Positions 28,933 through 38,113 are shown, numbered from the stretch's first letter. The stretch is 64,000 bases of DNA from an uncultured Pelagibacteraceae bacterium (GCA_902516345.1 CABXYJ010000001.1:1-64000), one strand, 5' to 3'. Translations and numbers: made by a program. Notes: generated by a model from the sequence alone, not told the origin.

Positions 28933-29817
28933 ATGTTAAGTAAAAATCAATTAGGCTTTTTGTACATGTTTATGTCCGTTTGTGCTTTCTCGATTATGGA
29001 TGTAATAGTAAAATGGTCAACTGACTACCCAATCGGACAAGTTTTATTTTTTAGAGGATTTTTCGGAATAATTTTTTATTTTTTCATAATCCCTAGAGAA
29101 AGATTACATAATTTCTACCTTACTAAGAGAGCAGGACTTCATTTCTTAAGATGTTTTTCTGGATTAATTGCCTTAGTAGCTATTTTTATTGCATTAAGAA
29201 GCTTACCGTTAGCAACTGTTGTAAGTATCTCCTTTGCTGCTCCAATTTTTACAACTATTTTTTCAATTTTTTTGTTAAATGAAAAGGTCGGTGTATACAG
29301 ATGGTTAGCAGTGATAGTTGGATTTATCGGAATTTTAGTCATTACTGAACCTGGAATCACTTCTTTAAATATTTATTATATTTTTCCAATAATTTTTTGT
29401 TTAGGACTATCATATGTTGCAATAGCCATTAGACAACTTTCAACTTCAGAACCAGTTTGGCTTATCTCTTTTTATTTTTCTTTAGCCATAACTATTTTAA
29501 GTTTCTTTAGTATTCCACAGGGATGGGTAATGCCAGATTTTAAAGATTTCTTATTATTATCTATGGTTGGTATATTTGGTGGAGTTGCAAATTTATGGTT
29601 AAGCCAATCATTTAAATTATCAGAAGTATCTTTAGTTACTCCGCTTAAATATTTAGGTCTAGTATTTGCAATTTTTTTTGGTTATTTTATTTGGAATGAG
29701 GTACCAACAATCAAGACATTATTTGGTGCCGCTTTAGTTATAATTTCTACTATGATTATTTTTAGAAGAGAAATTTATAAAAAGAAAATTACTACTTCCG
29801 AAGTGATTAATGACTAA
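28933..29817 (+). CDS. EamA-family (drug/metabolite superfamily) transporter
   Basis: This 294-residue protein has ten predicted helices arranged as two EamA repeats, with MSVCAFSIMDVIVKW, FFRGFFGIIF and the second-repeat features PLKYLGLVFAIFFGYFIWNEVP and GAALVIIST. Members export or import small metabolites such as amino acids or purines; the substrate is unknown. The stop overlaps the alkA-like start by eight bases. Confidence 0.85.
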   Translation: MLSKNQLGFLYMFMSVCAFSIMDVIVKWSTDYPIGQVLFFRGFFGIIFYFFIIPRERLHNFYLTKRAGLHFLRCFSGLIALVAIFIALRSLPLATVVSISFAAPIFTTIFSIFLLNEKVGVYRWLAVIVGFIGILVITEPGITSLNIYYIFPIIFCLGLSYVAIAIRQLSTSEPVWLISFYFSLAITILSFFSIPQGWVMPDFKDFLLLSMVGIFGGVANLWLSQSFKLSEVSLVTPLKYLGLVFAIFFGYFIWNEVPTIKTLFGAALVIISTMIIFRREIYKKKITTSEVIND

Positions 29818-30445
29818 AGTTCCAAAATATTGGAGTAAAGCAAAAAAATATTTGTCAAAGAAAGATAAGATCATGTCTAAATTAATTAAGAATTATCAAA
29901 GTCCGTCAGAGACTATTTTAACGTCTCGAAGAGATATTTTTTTCTCTCTTTGCAAGAGTATTATTGGACAACAAATTAGTGTTGCAGCAGCTGATTCTGT
30001 TTTTTTAAAATTTAAAGTAAAATGTAAAAATAATATTAATGCCAAAACTGTTTCAAAATTAACTTTTTCTCAGATAAAAAAATGTGGTTTAAGTCGCCAG
30101 AAAGTTTTAGGTATAAAAAGTCTTGCTAATCAAATACTCGATAAATCATTTAATCCTAGATTATTAAATAAAATGTCAGATGAGGATGCTATTAATTATT
30201 TATCAAAATTGAGACAAATTGGAAGATGGTCTGCAGAAATGATTCTTCTGTTTACATATAATAGGTCTAACATTTGGCCTATTCAGGATATTGGACTCTT
30301 AAGAGCAATCTCAAAAAATTATAAGAAAAAATATTTACCTCCAGATAAATTTGTAAATCTGCTTAATAAAAGATTTTCACCATACTGTTCTGTTGCCACA
30401 TGGTATTTATGGAGAAGTATTGATCCTAAGCCAATACAATACTAA
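29810..30445 (+). CDS. DNA-3-methyladenine glycosylase (AlkA-type, HhH-GPD)
   Basis: This 211-residue base-excision repair glycosylase contains SIIGQQISVAAADSVF, a helix-hairpin-helix with LRQIGRWSAEMILLF (about 134-148) and the catalytic Asp160 in IWPIQDIGLLRA. It lacks the N-terminal TBP-like domain of E. coli AlkA and is close to the shorter bacterial and yeast MAG forms. It removes alkylated purines from DNA. It converges on the DUF1330 gene with a four-base stop overlap. Confidence 0.88.
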   Translation: MTKVPKYWSKAKKYLSKKDKIMSKLIKNYQSPSETILTSRRDIFFSLCKSIIGQQISVAAADSVFLKFKVKCKNNINAKTVSKLTFSQIKKCGLSRQKVLGIKSLANQILDKSFNPRLLNKMSDEDAINYLSKLRQIGRWSAEMILLFTYNRSNIWPIQDIGLLRAISKNYKKKYLPPDKFVNLLNKRFSPYCSVATWYLWRSIDPKPIQY

Positions 30446-30729
30446 TTGCCTTCTATAATCTGGTGGTGTCTTACAACTGTATTTTTTAATAAATCATGTG
30501 CTATTTTGTATTCACTAGAATAAAAAAATTTTTTTGCTTGATCAAATGAGGAAAATTCTATGACCGCCGTTCTTACAAATTCATTCCCTTCAGTGGTTAT
30601 TTTTTTGCCTCCTCTTATTAGAAATTTTCCACTATGTTTTTCTACTGCTTCTTTAGCTTTTAGAGCATAATTTTTCAAAGCATCTTTGTCTTTAACAACC
30701 TCATAAACACACACAATATAACCTTTCAT
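30442..30729 (-). CDS. DUF1330 family protein
   Basis: This small protein of 95 residues has the ferredoxin-like dimeric alpha/beta barrel pattern of DUF1330: MKGYIVCVYEVVKDKDALKNY, HSGKFLIRGGK and AVIEFSSFDQAKKFFYSSEY. The function is unknown. The frame can be extended to a GTG at 30744, but the ATG at 30729 is preceded by an AGAGTGA purine stretch and matches the family start. Confidence 0.8.
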   Translation of the reverse strand: MKGYIVCVYEVVKDKDALKNYALKAKEAVEKHSGKFLIRGGKKITTEGNEFVRTAVIEFSSFDQAKKFFYSSEYKIAHDLLKNTVVRHHQIIEGN

Positions 30730-30791
30730 ATTCACTCTACTCACTATTTAATTTTTTTTTACTTTTATTTATTTATATTATAAAAACTTCC

Positions 30792-31319
30792 ATGGCAGAC
30801 AAATTAATTATTAGCTTTAACGAATATAATAAAATTGTAGAGAAATTAGCATTACTAATTCACAAGAATTACAAACCGACAGTCCTTGTTGGCATCATGA
30901 GAGGTGCAGCACCTATAATAGATATTTTATCAAGAATATTAAAGTTACCAATAGCATATATAGTTATTCAAAGTTACTCAGGCAAGGGCATCGAGGACAA
31001 ACAAGGAGAACTCATGTTTGCTCGGGAAATAAGTTCTTTAGCAAATAACGAGGATTTTAATAGAGTGCTTCTAATAGATGATTTATCAGACACAGGTTTA
31101 ACCTTAAATAAAAGCATTGAATGGTTAAAAAATTACGGTCCAACTAAGGATTATATTAAAGAGGTTAAGACAGCTTGTTTGTGGAAAAAGAAATCATCAT
31201 CATTCGAGCCAGATTTTTGCCCCGTTAAATTAAATTCAGATCCTTGGATTGTGCAACCAACTGAGCATTATGAGGAATTATCAATTGAAAAAATTATCGA
31301 AATTAATAAACAGGGCTAA
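30792..31319 (+). CDS. Purine phosphoribosyltransferase (Gpt/Hpt-like)
   Basis: This 175-residue type I phosphoribosyltransferase attaches ribose-5-phosphate from PRPP to a purine base for salvage. The PRPP-binding motif is RVLLIDDLSDTGLTL and the N-terminal loop is VGIMRGAAPIIDILSR. It resembles xanthine-guanine phosphoribosyltransferases. It converges on an NCS2 purine-type permease gene, a natural partner for salvage. The stop codon is inside a terminator hairpin (31308-31335). The base specificity is not certain. Confidence 0.85.
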   Translation: MADKLIISFNEYNKIVEKLALLIHKNYKPTVLVGIMRGAAPIIDILSRILKLPIAYIVIQSYSGKGIEDKQGELMFAREISSLANNEDFNRVLLIDDLSDTGLTLNKSIEWLKNYGPTKDYIKEVKTACLWKKKSSSFEPDFCPVKLNSDPWIVQPTEHYEELSIEKIIEINKQG

Positions 31320-31335
31320 TTGATTAGCCCTGTTT
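31308..31335. terminator. Bidirectional terminator hairpin between purine salvage genes
   Basis: AAACAGGGCTAAT (31308-31320) and its perfect complement ATTAGCCCTGTTT (31323-31335) flank a two-base centre, TG. The + strand continues into ATTTTTT and the - strand also runs into a T-rich tract, so it can serve both convergent genes. It contains the stop codon (31317-31319) of the phosphoribosyltransferase. Confidence 0.85.
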
Positions 31336-31345
31336 ATTTTTTGGA

Positions 31346-32656
31346 TCAAGCAACTACAAAACTCAAGAAACTTAAAATTGCAATAACCCAAATAGCTGGA
31401 GAAGTTGTTGAAAACTTTCCAGTACAAATTTTGATCAAAGCATAGGAGATAAATGCTAGTGCGATACCATTACTAATACTGTAAGTTAAAGGCATTGCTA
31501 TCATAGCTAATACAGCGGGCGCAGACTCAGAAATATCATCCCATTCAATATCAGTTATATTTCTTACAAATAAAACAGCAACATAAAGCAGTGCTGCTCC
31601 ATCGATTTCTTTAGGAAGACTTGTTGCAAGCGGAGAGAGAAACAAGCAAGCTAAAAATAATATACCAATAACTAATGATGTCATTCCAGTTCTACCACCA
31701 GCTTTTACACCCGCTCCTGACTCCACATAACTTGTAACAGTAGTAGTACCCATCAGGGCTCCAGCAACAGTCCCAACACTATCAGACATCATCGCTTTCT
31801 CTATATCTTTTACTTTTCCATTTTTATCAACTTTGCCAGCGACATTAGCAACAGAGGTTAATGTTCCTGCAGTATCAAAGAAATCAATAAATAAAAGAGT
31901 AAATATAACTGTAGACATGCCTGCTGTAAAAGCAGCAGTTAAATCAAAATCCATTAAATAGGTCATTGGTGGTATACTTCCAACAACGCCATTAAATTTA
32001 GCTAAACCAGATATCCAAGCAATTATACTAAAGGCAATTATTCCAATAATAATATTTCCTTTTACATTAAGTTTTTCCATCACAATCATGGATACAAATG
32101 CTAAACATCCCAAAATTATTAAAGGGTTTTTAATATCACCTAGTGTAACTAATGTTACTGGATGATCAGCAACCACACCCATAATTTCTAGGCCAATGAT
32201 TGCTAAAAATAAACCTATTCCTGCCCCAATACCAAGTTTTAGACTTTTTGGAATTGAATTAATTAACCATGCTCTTATAGGTGTTAAAGAAATAATTAAA
32301 AATAATACTCCTGCTACTAGGACTGCTCCTAAAGCTGCTTGAGGCGTATAACCCATACCAGCCACAACCCCAAATGCTACAAATGCATTTATACCCATTC
32401 CAGGGGCAAGTCCAATTGGCCAAGTTTTACCGTAAAAAGCCATTATGAAACATGCAAGAGCCGTTGCAACTATTGTTGCAGTAAAAACTGCCCCGAAATC
32501 AAAAAAGCCTTTTTCAGGTCCTGCAAATTCACCGGATAATATGAATGGATTTAAGAACATTATGTACGCCATTGTTAAAAAAGTCGTAACTCCGGCTATA
32601 ACTTCTGTTTTAAAATTTGTTTTGTGTTTTTTATATTCAAAATATTTATCTAACAT
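31346..32656 (-). CDS. NCS2 family purine permease (AzgA/PbuG type)
   Basis: This 436-residue inner-membrane symporter has about 12 or more helices, with MAYIMFLNPFIL, APGMGINAFVAFGVV and FDTAGTLTSVANVAGK as signatures of the adenine/guanine/hypoxanthine branch of NCS2 (COG2252). The start at 32656 is chosen because AGGAGGA lies about five bases upstream and MLDKYFEYKKHKTN is the usual family N-terminus; the frame itself extends to 32695. It is paired tail to tail with a purine phosphoribosyltransferase. Confidence 0.9.
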   Translation of the reverse strand: MLDKYFEYKKHKTNFKTEVIAGVTTFLTMAYIMFLNPFILSGEFAGPEKGFFDFGAVFTATIVATALACFIMAFYGKTWPIGLAPGMGINAFVAFGVVAGMGYTPQAALGAVLVAGVLFLIISLTPIRAWLINSIPKSLKLGIGAGIGLFLAIIGLEIMGVVADHPVTLVTLGDIKNPLIILGCLAFVSMIVMEKLNVKGNIIIGIIAFSIIAWISGLAKFNGVVGSIPPMTYLMDFDLTAAFTAGMSTVIFTLLFIDFFDTAGTLTSVANVAGKVDKNGKVKDIEKAMMSDSVGTVAGALMGTTTVTSYVESGAGVKAGGRTGMTSLVIGILFLACLFLSPLATSLPKEIDGAALLYVAVLFVRNITDIEWDDISESAPAVLAMIAMPLTYSISNGIALAFISYALIKICTGKFSTTSPAIWVIAILSFLSFVVA

Positions 32657-32783
32657 TATTCCTCCTGTAGATGTTTTAGTTATTTGATTCTTCACTAAAT
32701 TACCTTACAAAATCTGATTTTATTCACATAATTCAACTTAGAAGTTTATATTTATGACATAAATTAATTGATAATGTTAAATA

Positions 32784-33089
32784 GTGAAAAATTTGAAATT
32801 AATAATTCTTCTAGTCATTTTTTGTTTCACGCTTTTGAGCTGTCAAACTGTCAAAGAAAAAACAGATGCAATTGTTGAAAAAGAAAATAAAAAATTATCA
32901 AAGTTCATTGGGCAGTCTTCAAATGAACTAAAGGTTGAATTAGGAAATCCAGATGAAAGTTATAAAAATGAAAAAGGCAATACAGAATTTATTTATAAAA
33001 CAAAAAAGTATGGAATTCCTTGTGAAAGAAAATTTGAAATTAACTCTAGTTCTATTGTAATAGGATTTGTTTCAAATGGTTGTTTTTAA
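32784..33089 (+). CDS. Small lipoprotein of unknown function
   Basis: This 101-residue protein has a signal peptide (about 4-18) and lipobox FTLLSC. The start codon is GTG. The mature part contains KLSKFIGQSSNELKVELGNPDE and a C-terminal pair of cysteines, loosely recalling small BamE/SmpA-like lipoproteins, but the match is too weak to name it. The upstream 127-base gap is A+T-rich with no clear motif. Confidence 0.65.
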   Translation: MKNLKLIILLVIFCFTLLSCQTVKEKTDAIVEKENKKLSKFIGQSSNELKVELGNPDESYKNEKGNTEFIYKTKKYGIPCERKFEINSSSIVIGFVSNGCF

Positions 33090-33096
33090 TTTTACC

Positions 33097-33116
33097 TGCG
33101 GAGACTAAGCTCCGCA
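33097..33116. terminator. Hairpin between convergent lipoprotein and hsp20 genes
   Basis: TGCGGAG (33097-33103) pairs with CTCCGCA (33110-33116) around the loop ACTAAG. It is the only G+C-rich stretch nearby and sits between two convergent genes, so a terminator or 3'-end stabiliser is likely. The T-run on either side is weak, which keeps the confidence moderate. Confidence 0.5.
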
Positions 33117-33128
33117 AGCAAGGTTTAC

Positions 33129-33575
33129 TTATTTAATTTCTATAAGTTTTTTCTTTTTATGATCTGGCACTATTCTTTCACAAGATATTGTTAAAAGACC
33201 ATCTTTCAGCTCCGCATCATTTACTTTTACATCGTCTGCAATAGTAAATGATCTAGCAAATTGTCTTTGTGAAATACCCTTATGAATAATTTCACCATTT
33301 TTATTTTGATCTTGAGACTTATTTATTTGTTTTGTTCTAACAGTTAATAAATTATCCTCAAATTCAACTTCAACATCCTTTTTATTAAAGCCAGCTAGCG
33401 CAACTTCTATCGCATAATTGTCTTTACCTGTTTTTCGAATGTTGTATGGTGGATAGTTCGACTGCATAGTCATCGTACCATTCCCTAGCATATTTTCAAA
33501 TTGATCAAACATATCGTCGAACCCGATTGAAAACGGTCTTAGGGAGTTAAATATAGATAGATCCTTACTTGTCAT
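33129..33575 (-). CDS. Small heat shock protein, Hsp20/IbpA family
   Basis: This 148-residue ATP-independent chaperone binds unfolding proteins and keeps them refoldable. The alpha-crystallin domain covers about 38-135, with PYNIRKTGKDNYAIEVALAG, GISQRQFARSFTIADDV and DGLLTISCER. A TTG at 33596 would add seven residues, but the ATG at 33575 has AAGGAGG four bases upstream. The leader carries a heat-shock-type promoter and a possible RNA thermometer, described separately. Confidence 0.93.
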   Translation of the reverse strand: MTSKDLSIFNSLRPFSIGFDDMFDQFENMLGNGTMTMQSNYPPYNIRKTGKDNYAIEVALAGFNKKDVEVEFEDNLLTVRTKQINKSQDQNKNGEIIHKGISQRQFARSFTIADDVKVNDAELKDGLLTISCERIVPDHKKKKLIEIK

Positions 33576-33628
33576 ATTTCCTCCTTTGTTAAGCAAGTTT
33601 TATTTTGAAAGTCCCATTAGGCGACTAA
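33576..33628 (-). promoter_or_regulatory. Possible ROSE-like RNA thermometer in hsp20 leader
   Basis: The predicted leader of about 53 bases can fold into two hairpins. The 3' hairpin pairs CUUGCUU (33591-33597, complement) with AAGGAG of the ribosome site (33581-33586), leaving one G bulged. This is the arrangement of ROSE elements, where a UUGCU-type anti-Shine-Dalgarno sequence masks AGGA. A second small hairpin (33610-33626) lies upstream. ROSE elements are known before hsp20 genes in alphaproteobacteria; this instance is inferred by eye. Confidence 0.45.
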
Positions 33629-33634
33629 CAAGTT

Positions 33635-33664
33635 GTATATGGTAATCATTAAAATATTTTCAAG
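33635..33664 (-). promoter_or_regulatory. Heat-shock (sigma-32-type) promoter of hsp20
   Basis: On the minus strand CTTG (complement of 33661-33664, continuing as AAAAT) is followed after 18 bases by CCATATAC (complement of 33635-33642). This resembles the alphaproteobacterial RpoH consensus CTTG-N17/18-CYTATNT, with an imperfect -10. The -35 region is nearly identical to that of groES in this window. Confidence 0.5.
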
Positions 33665-33672
33665 ATTTAAAT

Positions 33673-35748
33673 TTAAAGTTTTTTTGCAATCTTTAATGCA
33701 AAAGCATAATCTAAAGATATTTCCTCTATCGCACCATCTCTTCCCGATTTTCCACCATGACCAGCATTCATTTCAGTTTTTAAAAGTAATAAATTATTAT
33801 CAGTTTTGAAGTCTCTTAGTTTAGCTGTAAATTTTGCAGGTTCATCAAACAAAACTCTGTTATCACTTAAACTCGTTGTTATTAGCATGTGAGGATAGTC
33901 CATTTTCTTTATATTATTATATGGAGCGTAAGAAAATATATATTCAAAATGATCTTTATTTTCTTTAGCATTTCCAAATTCATCAAACTCTCCAACAGTC
34001 AGAGGCAAAGAATGATCAAGATTTGTGGTTAGTGAGTCTACAAATGGAACTGCCATTATCATACCTAAGAATAAATCTGGCGCTTTGTTAACGACGGCTC
34101 CCATCAACAGCCCTCCTGCTGATCCACCCATACCTATAATTTTCCCCTTAGATGTATATTTTTTTTCTATCAAATATTTAGCAGCATATATATAATCTTC
34201 GAAAGTATTCTTTTTGTTTATTAATTTTCCCTCTTTCCACCATTTCATGCCTTTTTCCATGCCACCTCTAATATGTGCTGTCGCCCAAATTATATTTCGA
34301 TTAATTAAACTTAGTCTTGTTGATGAAAAACTTGGACTCATTGAATTTCCATATGAACCATAACCATAAAGCAATAAATTAGCTGATCCATCTATTTTAG
34401 TTTTTTTATGTCTCGTTATAGTTAAAGGGACTAATCTTCCATCATGAGATTTGAATTCTACTCTTTCAACAATGTAATCATCAGGATTATGTCCAGAGGG
34501 AATTAATTGTTCTTTAACTAATTTTTTTTGTTTAGTCGAAAAATTATATAAATAAACTCTTGACGGAGTTTTTGGAGAGGAATATCCAATATACACCTCA
34601 TCTGTATTTCTATCTTTTTGTCTAAAAGAAATGTTTGGTACACAGACTGGTTCGTCTGAAAAGATTATTTCTTCCTCTATGCCTGAATTAATATTTTTTA
34701 CAAATAACTTATCTAATGCATTAGATGTTTCTGATCGAAGTATCCAATTTTTTAAGAACATACAGCTGCCAATTAAAACTTCATTTTTAGCCGCTACAAA
34801 AGCCCTCCAATTCTGTTTTTCAAGACTATCAGAGATATCAATTTTAAAATCTTCCGCATCTTCATTAGTGTGGTTATAAAATTTACTATCCCACGAATTA
34901 ATTGAATAAAGTATACCTTTACGTCTTTTTTTAATTAATTTAGGATTTGGTATTTTCTCATCCACGTCAAAATAGTATTGTTCTGAAGTATTATGATCTG
35001 AAGATGAGATAAAATAATACTTTTCGTCTGAGCTTAAATTAATACCTACTGTAAAAGCTTCACTTTTTTCCTCAAATATCAAATCATCACTCTTATCTAA
35101 GTTACCCAATTTATGTCTATAAATTTTTCTTGCTCGATGATTACTATCTAACTTAGAATAAAATATATATTTATCATCTAAACTAAATGTAATACTTCCT
35201 GATGTATCATAGATTTCTTTTGTAATTATTTTATTAGTTTCAATTTCTCTTACAAATATAGTGTAATATTCTGATCCTTTAATATCCAATGAGTATGCAA
35301 GAAATTTATCATTATGGCTAACTTCAAGATCACCAACCCCAAAGTATTCAACTTCTAATTTTTTTTTTTCTTTATCACCATTCCAAATTTCCTCTACCTT
35401 ATTTGAATTTATTCTCTTTCGGAGTTTGATAGAATAATTACCCTTAATAGTAGTCTTGGTCCAATATTCATAAGTATGGTCTTTGTATGGAAGAGACTCA
35501 TCATCAAGTTTTATTCTTCCCTTGATTTCATCAAAAAGTTCTTTTTGTAAATTTTTTGTATCCTTCAAATGATATTCTGTATGACTATTTTCCTGTATTA
35601 AATAATCTTTTACCTCTGGATTAAGCTTATCTTTATCTTTAAGCACCTCTAAAATATTAGTTTGATGGATCCAGCTATAATTATCTTCCCATGTAATATT
35701 GTGACAAGATTTTATTTCCAGTTTTTTTCTAAGTTGTGGTACTTTCAT
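33673..35748 (-). CDS. ptrB: Oligopeptidase B (S9 prolyl oligopeptidase family)
   Basis: This 691-residue serine peptidase cleaves short peptides, usually after basic residues. The N-terminal region to about 420 is the beta-propeller that limits access to small peptides. The C-terminal alpha/beta-hydrolase domain has GYGSYG, HIRGGMEKG and the nucleophile Ser543 in GMGGSAGGLL, with the catalytic histidine in NAGHGGKSGR. No signal peptide is seen, so it is cytoplasmic. Peptidase specificity is inherited from the family. Confidence 0.92.
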   Translation of the reverse strand: MKVPQLRKKLEIKSCHNITWEDNYSWIHQTNILEVLKDKDKLNPEVKDYLIQENSHTEYHLKDTKNLQKELFDEIKGRIKLDDESLPYKDHTYEYWTKTTIKGNYSIKLRKRINSNKVEEIWNGDKEKKKLEVEYFGVGDLEVSHNDKFLAYSLDIKGSEYYTIFVREIETNKIITKEIYDTSGSITFSLDDKYIFYSKLDSNHRARKIYRHKLGNLDKSDDLIFEEKSEAFTVGINLSSDEKYYFISSSDHNTSEQYYFDVDEKIPNPKLIKKRRKGILYSINSWDSKFYNHTNEDAEDFKIDISDSLEKQNWRAFVAAKNEVLIGSCMFLKNWILRSETSNALDKLFVKNINSGIEEEIIFSDEPVCVPNISFRQKDRNTDEVYIGYSSPKTPSRVYLYNFSTKQKKLVKEQLIPSGHNPDDYIVERVEFKSHDGRLVPLTITRHKKTKIDGSANLLLYGYGSYGNSMSPSFSSTRLSLINRNIIWATAHIRGGMEKGMKWWKEGKLINKKNTFEDYIYAAKYLIEKKYTSKGKIIGMGGSAGGLLMGAVVNKAPDLFLGMIMAVPFVDSLTTNLDHSLPLTVGEFDEFGNAKENKDHFEYIFSYAPYNNIKKMDYPHMLITTSLSDNRVLFDEPAKFTAKLRDFKTDNNLLLLKTEMNAGHGGKSGRDGAIEEISLDYAFALKIAKKL

Positions 35749-35763
35749 AGATAGAAGGATTAT

Positions 35764-36267
35764 ATGAATATAATAATTTATACAGTAGTAATATTGTTAA
35801 TTTTTTATTTTCTCTTGAAATTTATTAGCAATATCTCATCCAAAAAAATATCCAAAGGTCTAAGATTTTTAATGATCATTGGCTTTATATTTTTAGCAGT
35901 ATTATTTGCTATTGGAGGAAAATTTCTATTAACATTACCCTTAACACTCGCAAGCCTTGCATTATTAAAATTAAAAGGTCTATCCATATTTCAATTGATA
36001 TCTCTTTTTAGGTTAATTCAAACTTTAAGGAGAAGTGGTAGATTTTCATTTAATCAAGCGCATAGAAAGAGCTTTTCAGATCTCTCAGTTTCAGAATCAT
36101 ATAAAATATTAAATTTAGATGAAAAAAAAAAATTAACTAAAGAGGATATTAACAAAGCATATTTAAAGATTCAAAAAAAAATACATCCAGATGTTTCACC
36201 AGAAACTGCACGACTGTCGTCTATTGTAAATGAAGCAAGAGATGTATTAATGAATGAAGTTAAATGA
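35764..36267 (+). CDS. Membrane-anchored J-domain protein
   Basis: This 167-residue protein has two hydrophobic segments at about 1-20 and 35-70 and a C-terminal J domain. The J domain holds the His-Pro-Asp triad at 141-143 in KIHPDVSPETARLSS, preceded by LSVSESYKILNL and INKAYLKIQKK, so it should stimulate a DnaK-type Hsp70 at the inner membrane. The layout resembles alphaproteobacterial relatives of mitochondrial Tim14. It converges on the glycosyltransferase gene with eight bases of overlap. Confidence 0.82.
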   Translation: MNIIIYTVVILLIFYFLLKFISNISSKKISKGLRFLMIIGFIFLAVLFAIGGKFLLTLPLTLASLALLKLKGLSIFQLISLFRLIQTLRRSGRFSFNQAHRKSFSDLSVSESYKILNLDEKKKLTKEDINKAYLKIQKKIHPDVSPETARLSSIVNEARDVLMNEVK

Positions 36268-37186
36268 ATTTTTCGATTTCATTCATTACCATCTCTACTG
36301 AAATAGAATTTGGATTTAACTTAGAGTCGTGAGAAATTTTATTCAAGTCAATATTTTGTGGAATAATTTTTTTTTGATTGACACTATAGTCAGTATAAGC
36401 TCTTGGAGTGTCTAATAAGATCACAAAACTTGGCTTACCCATTTGCGACGATATGTGATGTCCAAAAGAATCATTACCTATATAGATATCACTTAGATAT
36501 ATATAGTTTTTAATTTCACTAATACTTTTGTTACTTAGGGACTCACAACATTCTTTTCCGACATCTTTAATAATTTCCTCTGCGTCATTACTTTCATCAG
36601 GTCCACATAGCAAATAAAAATAAAAATTTTTATTTTCTTTTATTCTCTTTATCAAGGATGAATAATTCTTTTTTCCCCATTTTGTTGTAGGTCCTGATGA
36701 GCCGATACCAATAATAATCTTTTTTAGATCATTTTTCTTTAAATCATTTACTTTATCGATATCAACATTAATTCTACTTTCAGTGGGACATTCAATAATT
36801 CCTAAATTTTTTTCAGTAAACTTTTTCGCTGCTTCAACTAAGTGTAAATTTTTTTTTTTAAAAAAGGGATAATTATAAACATTTTTTATACCTGCTAGTT
36901 TAGCTGCACAAAAAAATCTTAAACTTGGATAAAATATATAAATGTTATCTAAGTTTAATTTTTTAAAGAAATTTGATAGATTTATAATATCTGAAACCTT
37001 TTTATAAAATTTATTTAGATATATAATATCTGTAAAATTTGGATCTTTATCCAAGACCTCTTTTAACTTTGGGTTTAATGTAATGAGCGTTGTGGGACCA
37101 AATTTTTTTGATATTTGATGGCAGTAACTAAGATGAAGTAAATTTGCACCAAGGCCTTTGTAGCTTAAGAAAATTCCAGTTTTCAT
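36260..37186 (-). CDS. Glycosyltransferase family 9 (heptosyltransferase-like)
   Basis: This 308-residue protein has the two-lobed GT-B pattern of heptosyltransferases: an N-terminal GLGANLLHLSYC, KKIIIGIGSSGPTTKWGKKNY at the hinge and LSDIYIGNDSFGHHISSQMGKP in the donor-binding lobe. It probably adds a sugar to the lipopolysaccharide core. Donor and acceptor are unknown. It stands alone between the J-domain and DapA-family genes. Confidence 0.8.
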   Translation of the reverse strand: MKTGIFLSYKGLGANLLHLSYCHQISKKFGPTTLITLNPKLKEVLDKDPNFTDIIYLNKFYKKVSDIINLSNFFKKLNLDNIYIFYPSLRFFCAAKLAGIKNVYNYPFFKKKNLHLVEAAKKFTEKNLGIIECPTESRINVDIDKVNDLKKNDLKKIIIGIGSSGPTTKWGKKNYSSLIKRIKENKNFYFYLLCGPDESNDAEEIIKDVGKECCESLSNKSISEIKNYIYLSDIYIGNDSFGHHISSQMGKPSFVILLDTPRAYTDYSVNQKKIIPQNIDLNKISHDSKLNPNSISVEMVMNEIEKFI

Positions 37187-37227
37187 ATAAATAATTTTTC
37201 TATTATACTAAAAATAAAAAAAAATTT

Positions 37228-38112
37228 ATGTCAAAAATAAAAGGAATATATGCAGCTGGAATGTCAATATTAAATGCCGATTTAAGTTTAAACGTTGAAA
37301 AAACAATTTTGCACTCAGAAAAACTTATTGAACAAGGATGCCATGGAGTTGCAATTTTTGGAAGCACAGGACAAGCGCAATTAATTCCAATTGCAGAGAA
37401 AATAAATCTCTTAAATAAATTATCATTAAGCAAATATAAAAATAATTACTTAATAGGAACAGGTTTAAATTCTTTAGGAGAAACTATAAATTTAATGAAG
37501 ATTTCTTTATCCTTAGGTTTTAAAAAATTTTTAGTAATGCCTCCTGCATATTATAAATATGAAGATTCCGAGGTTGAAACATTTTATTCTAAAATTGTTG
37601 AGAAATTGAATGATATTGAGATCATACTCTATAACTTCGAAAAATTATGTGGTTATAGATTTAGTGAGCATTGTGTTGAGGAACTTGTAAGGAGATTTCC
37701 AGACCAAGTAGTTGGTATTAAAGACAGTACATACAATTTATTTGAAAAAATACAAATAGAAAACTTTTCAGTTTTGCCAGGATCAGAATTAAAACTTTTA
37801 AGTGGCTTAGAGAAGGGTTGTTCTGGCATTATAACTGCAACTTGTAATGTCACAGCTAATTTATCTAGAAAAGTCTATGATGATTATTTTTCAAACAAAA
37901 CACAAACGCATAATAAAAGATTATGCGATGTAAGAAAAGCTTTTGATAATTTTAATTTAATTTCTGGATTACACAGTTTTTATTCAAAAGAAGATAAAAT
38001 TTATCAAAATTTATTACCCCCATTAAGATTGTTAAGTAACTCTGAAGAAAAAAAATTAATGGATGAGTTAAAAGATATTAATTTTAATTTTAAATCTTTT
38101 GAGGCAGCTTAA
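37228..38112 (+). CDS. Dihydrodipicolinate synthase/N-acetylneuraminate lyase family protein
   Basis: This 294-residue class I aldolase has the TIM-barrel family features: GSTGQAQL at 45-52 (equivalent to GTTGE), the catalytic Tyr135 in ILYNF and the Schiff-base Lys165 in VVGIKDSTYN. The substrate loop differs from true DapA (GSTGQ instead of GTTGE, and NFEKLCG instead of NVPxRT), so another 2-keto acid substrate is likely. The cfa gene starts two bases after its stop. Confidence 0.75.
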   Translation: MSKIKGIYAAGMSILNADLSLNVEKTILHSEKLIEQGCHGVAIFGSTGQAQLIPIAEKINLLNKLSLSKYKNNYLIGTGLNSLGETINLMKISLSLGFKKFLVMPPAYYKYEDSEVETFYSKIVEKLNDIEIILYNFEKLCGYRFSEHCVEELVRRFPDQVVGIKDSTYNLFEKIQIENFSVLPGSELKLLSGLEKGCSGIITATCNVTANLSRKVYDDYFSNKTQTHNKRLCDVRKAFDNFNLISGLHSFYSKEDKIYQNLLPPLRLLSNSEEKKLMDELKDINFNFKSFEAA

Positions 38113-38113
38113 T

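Noticed and set aside
32657-32783. Purine riboswitch before the NCS2 permease
   Set aside because: The conserved three-way-junction core sequence is not seen in this A+T-rich gap.
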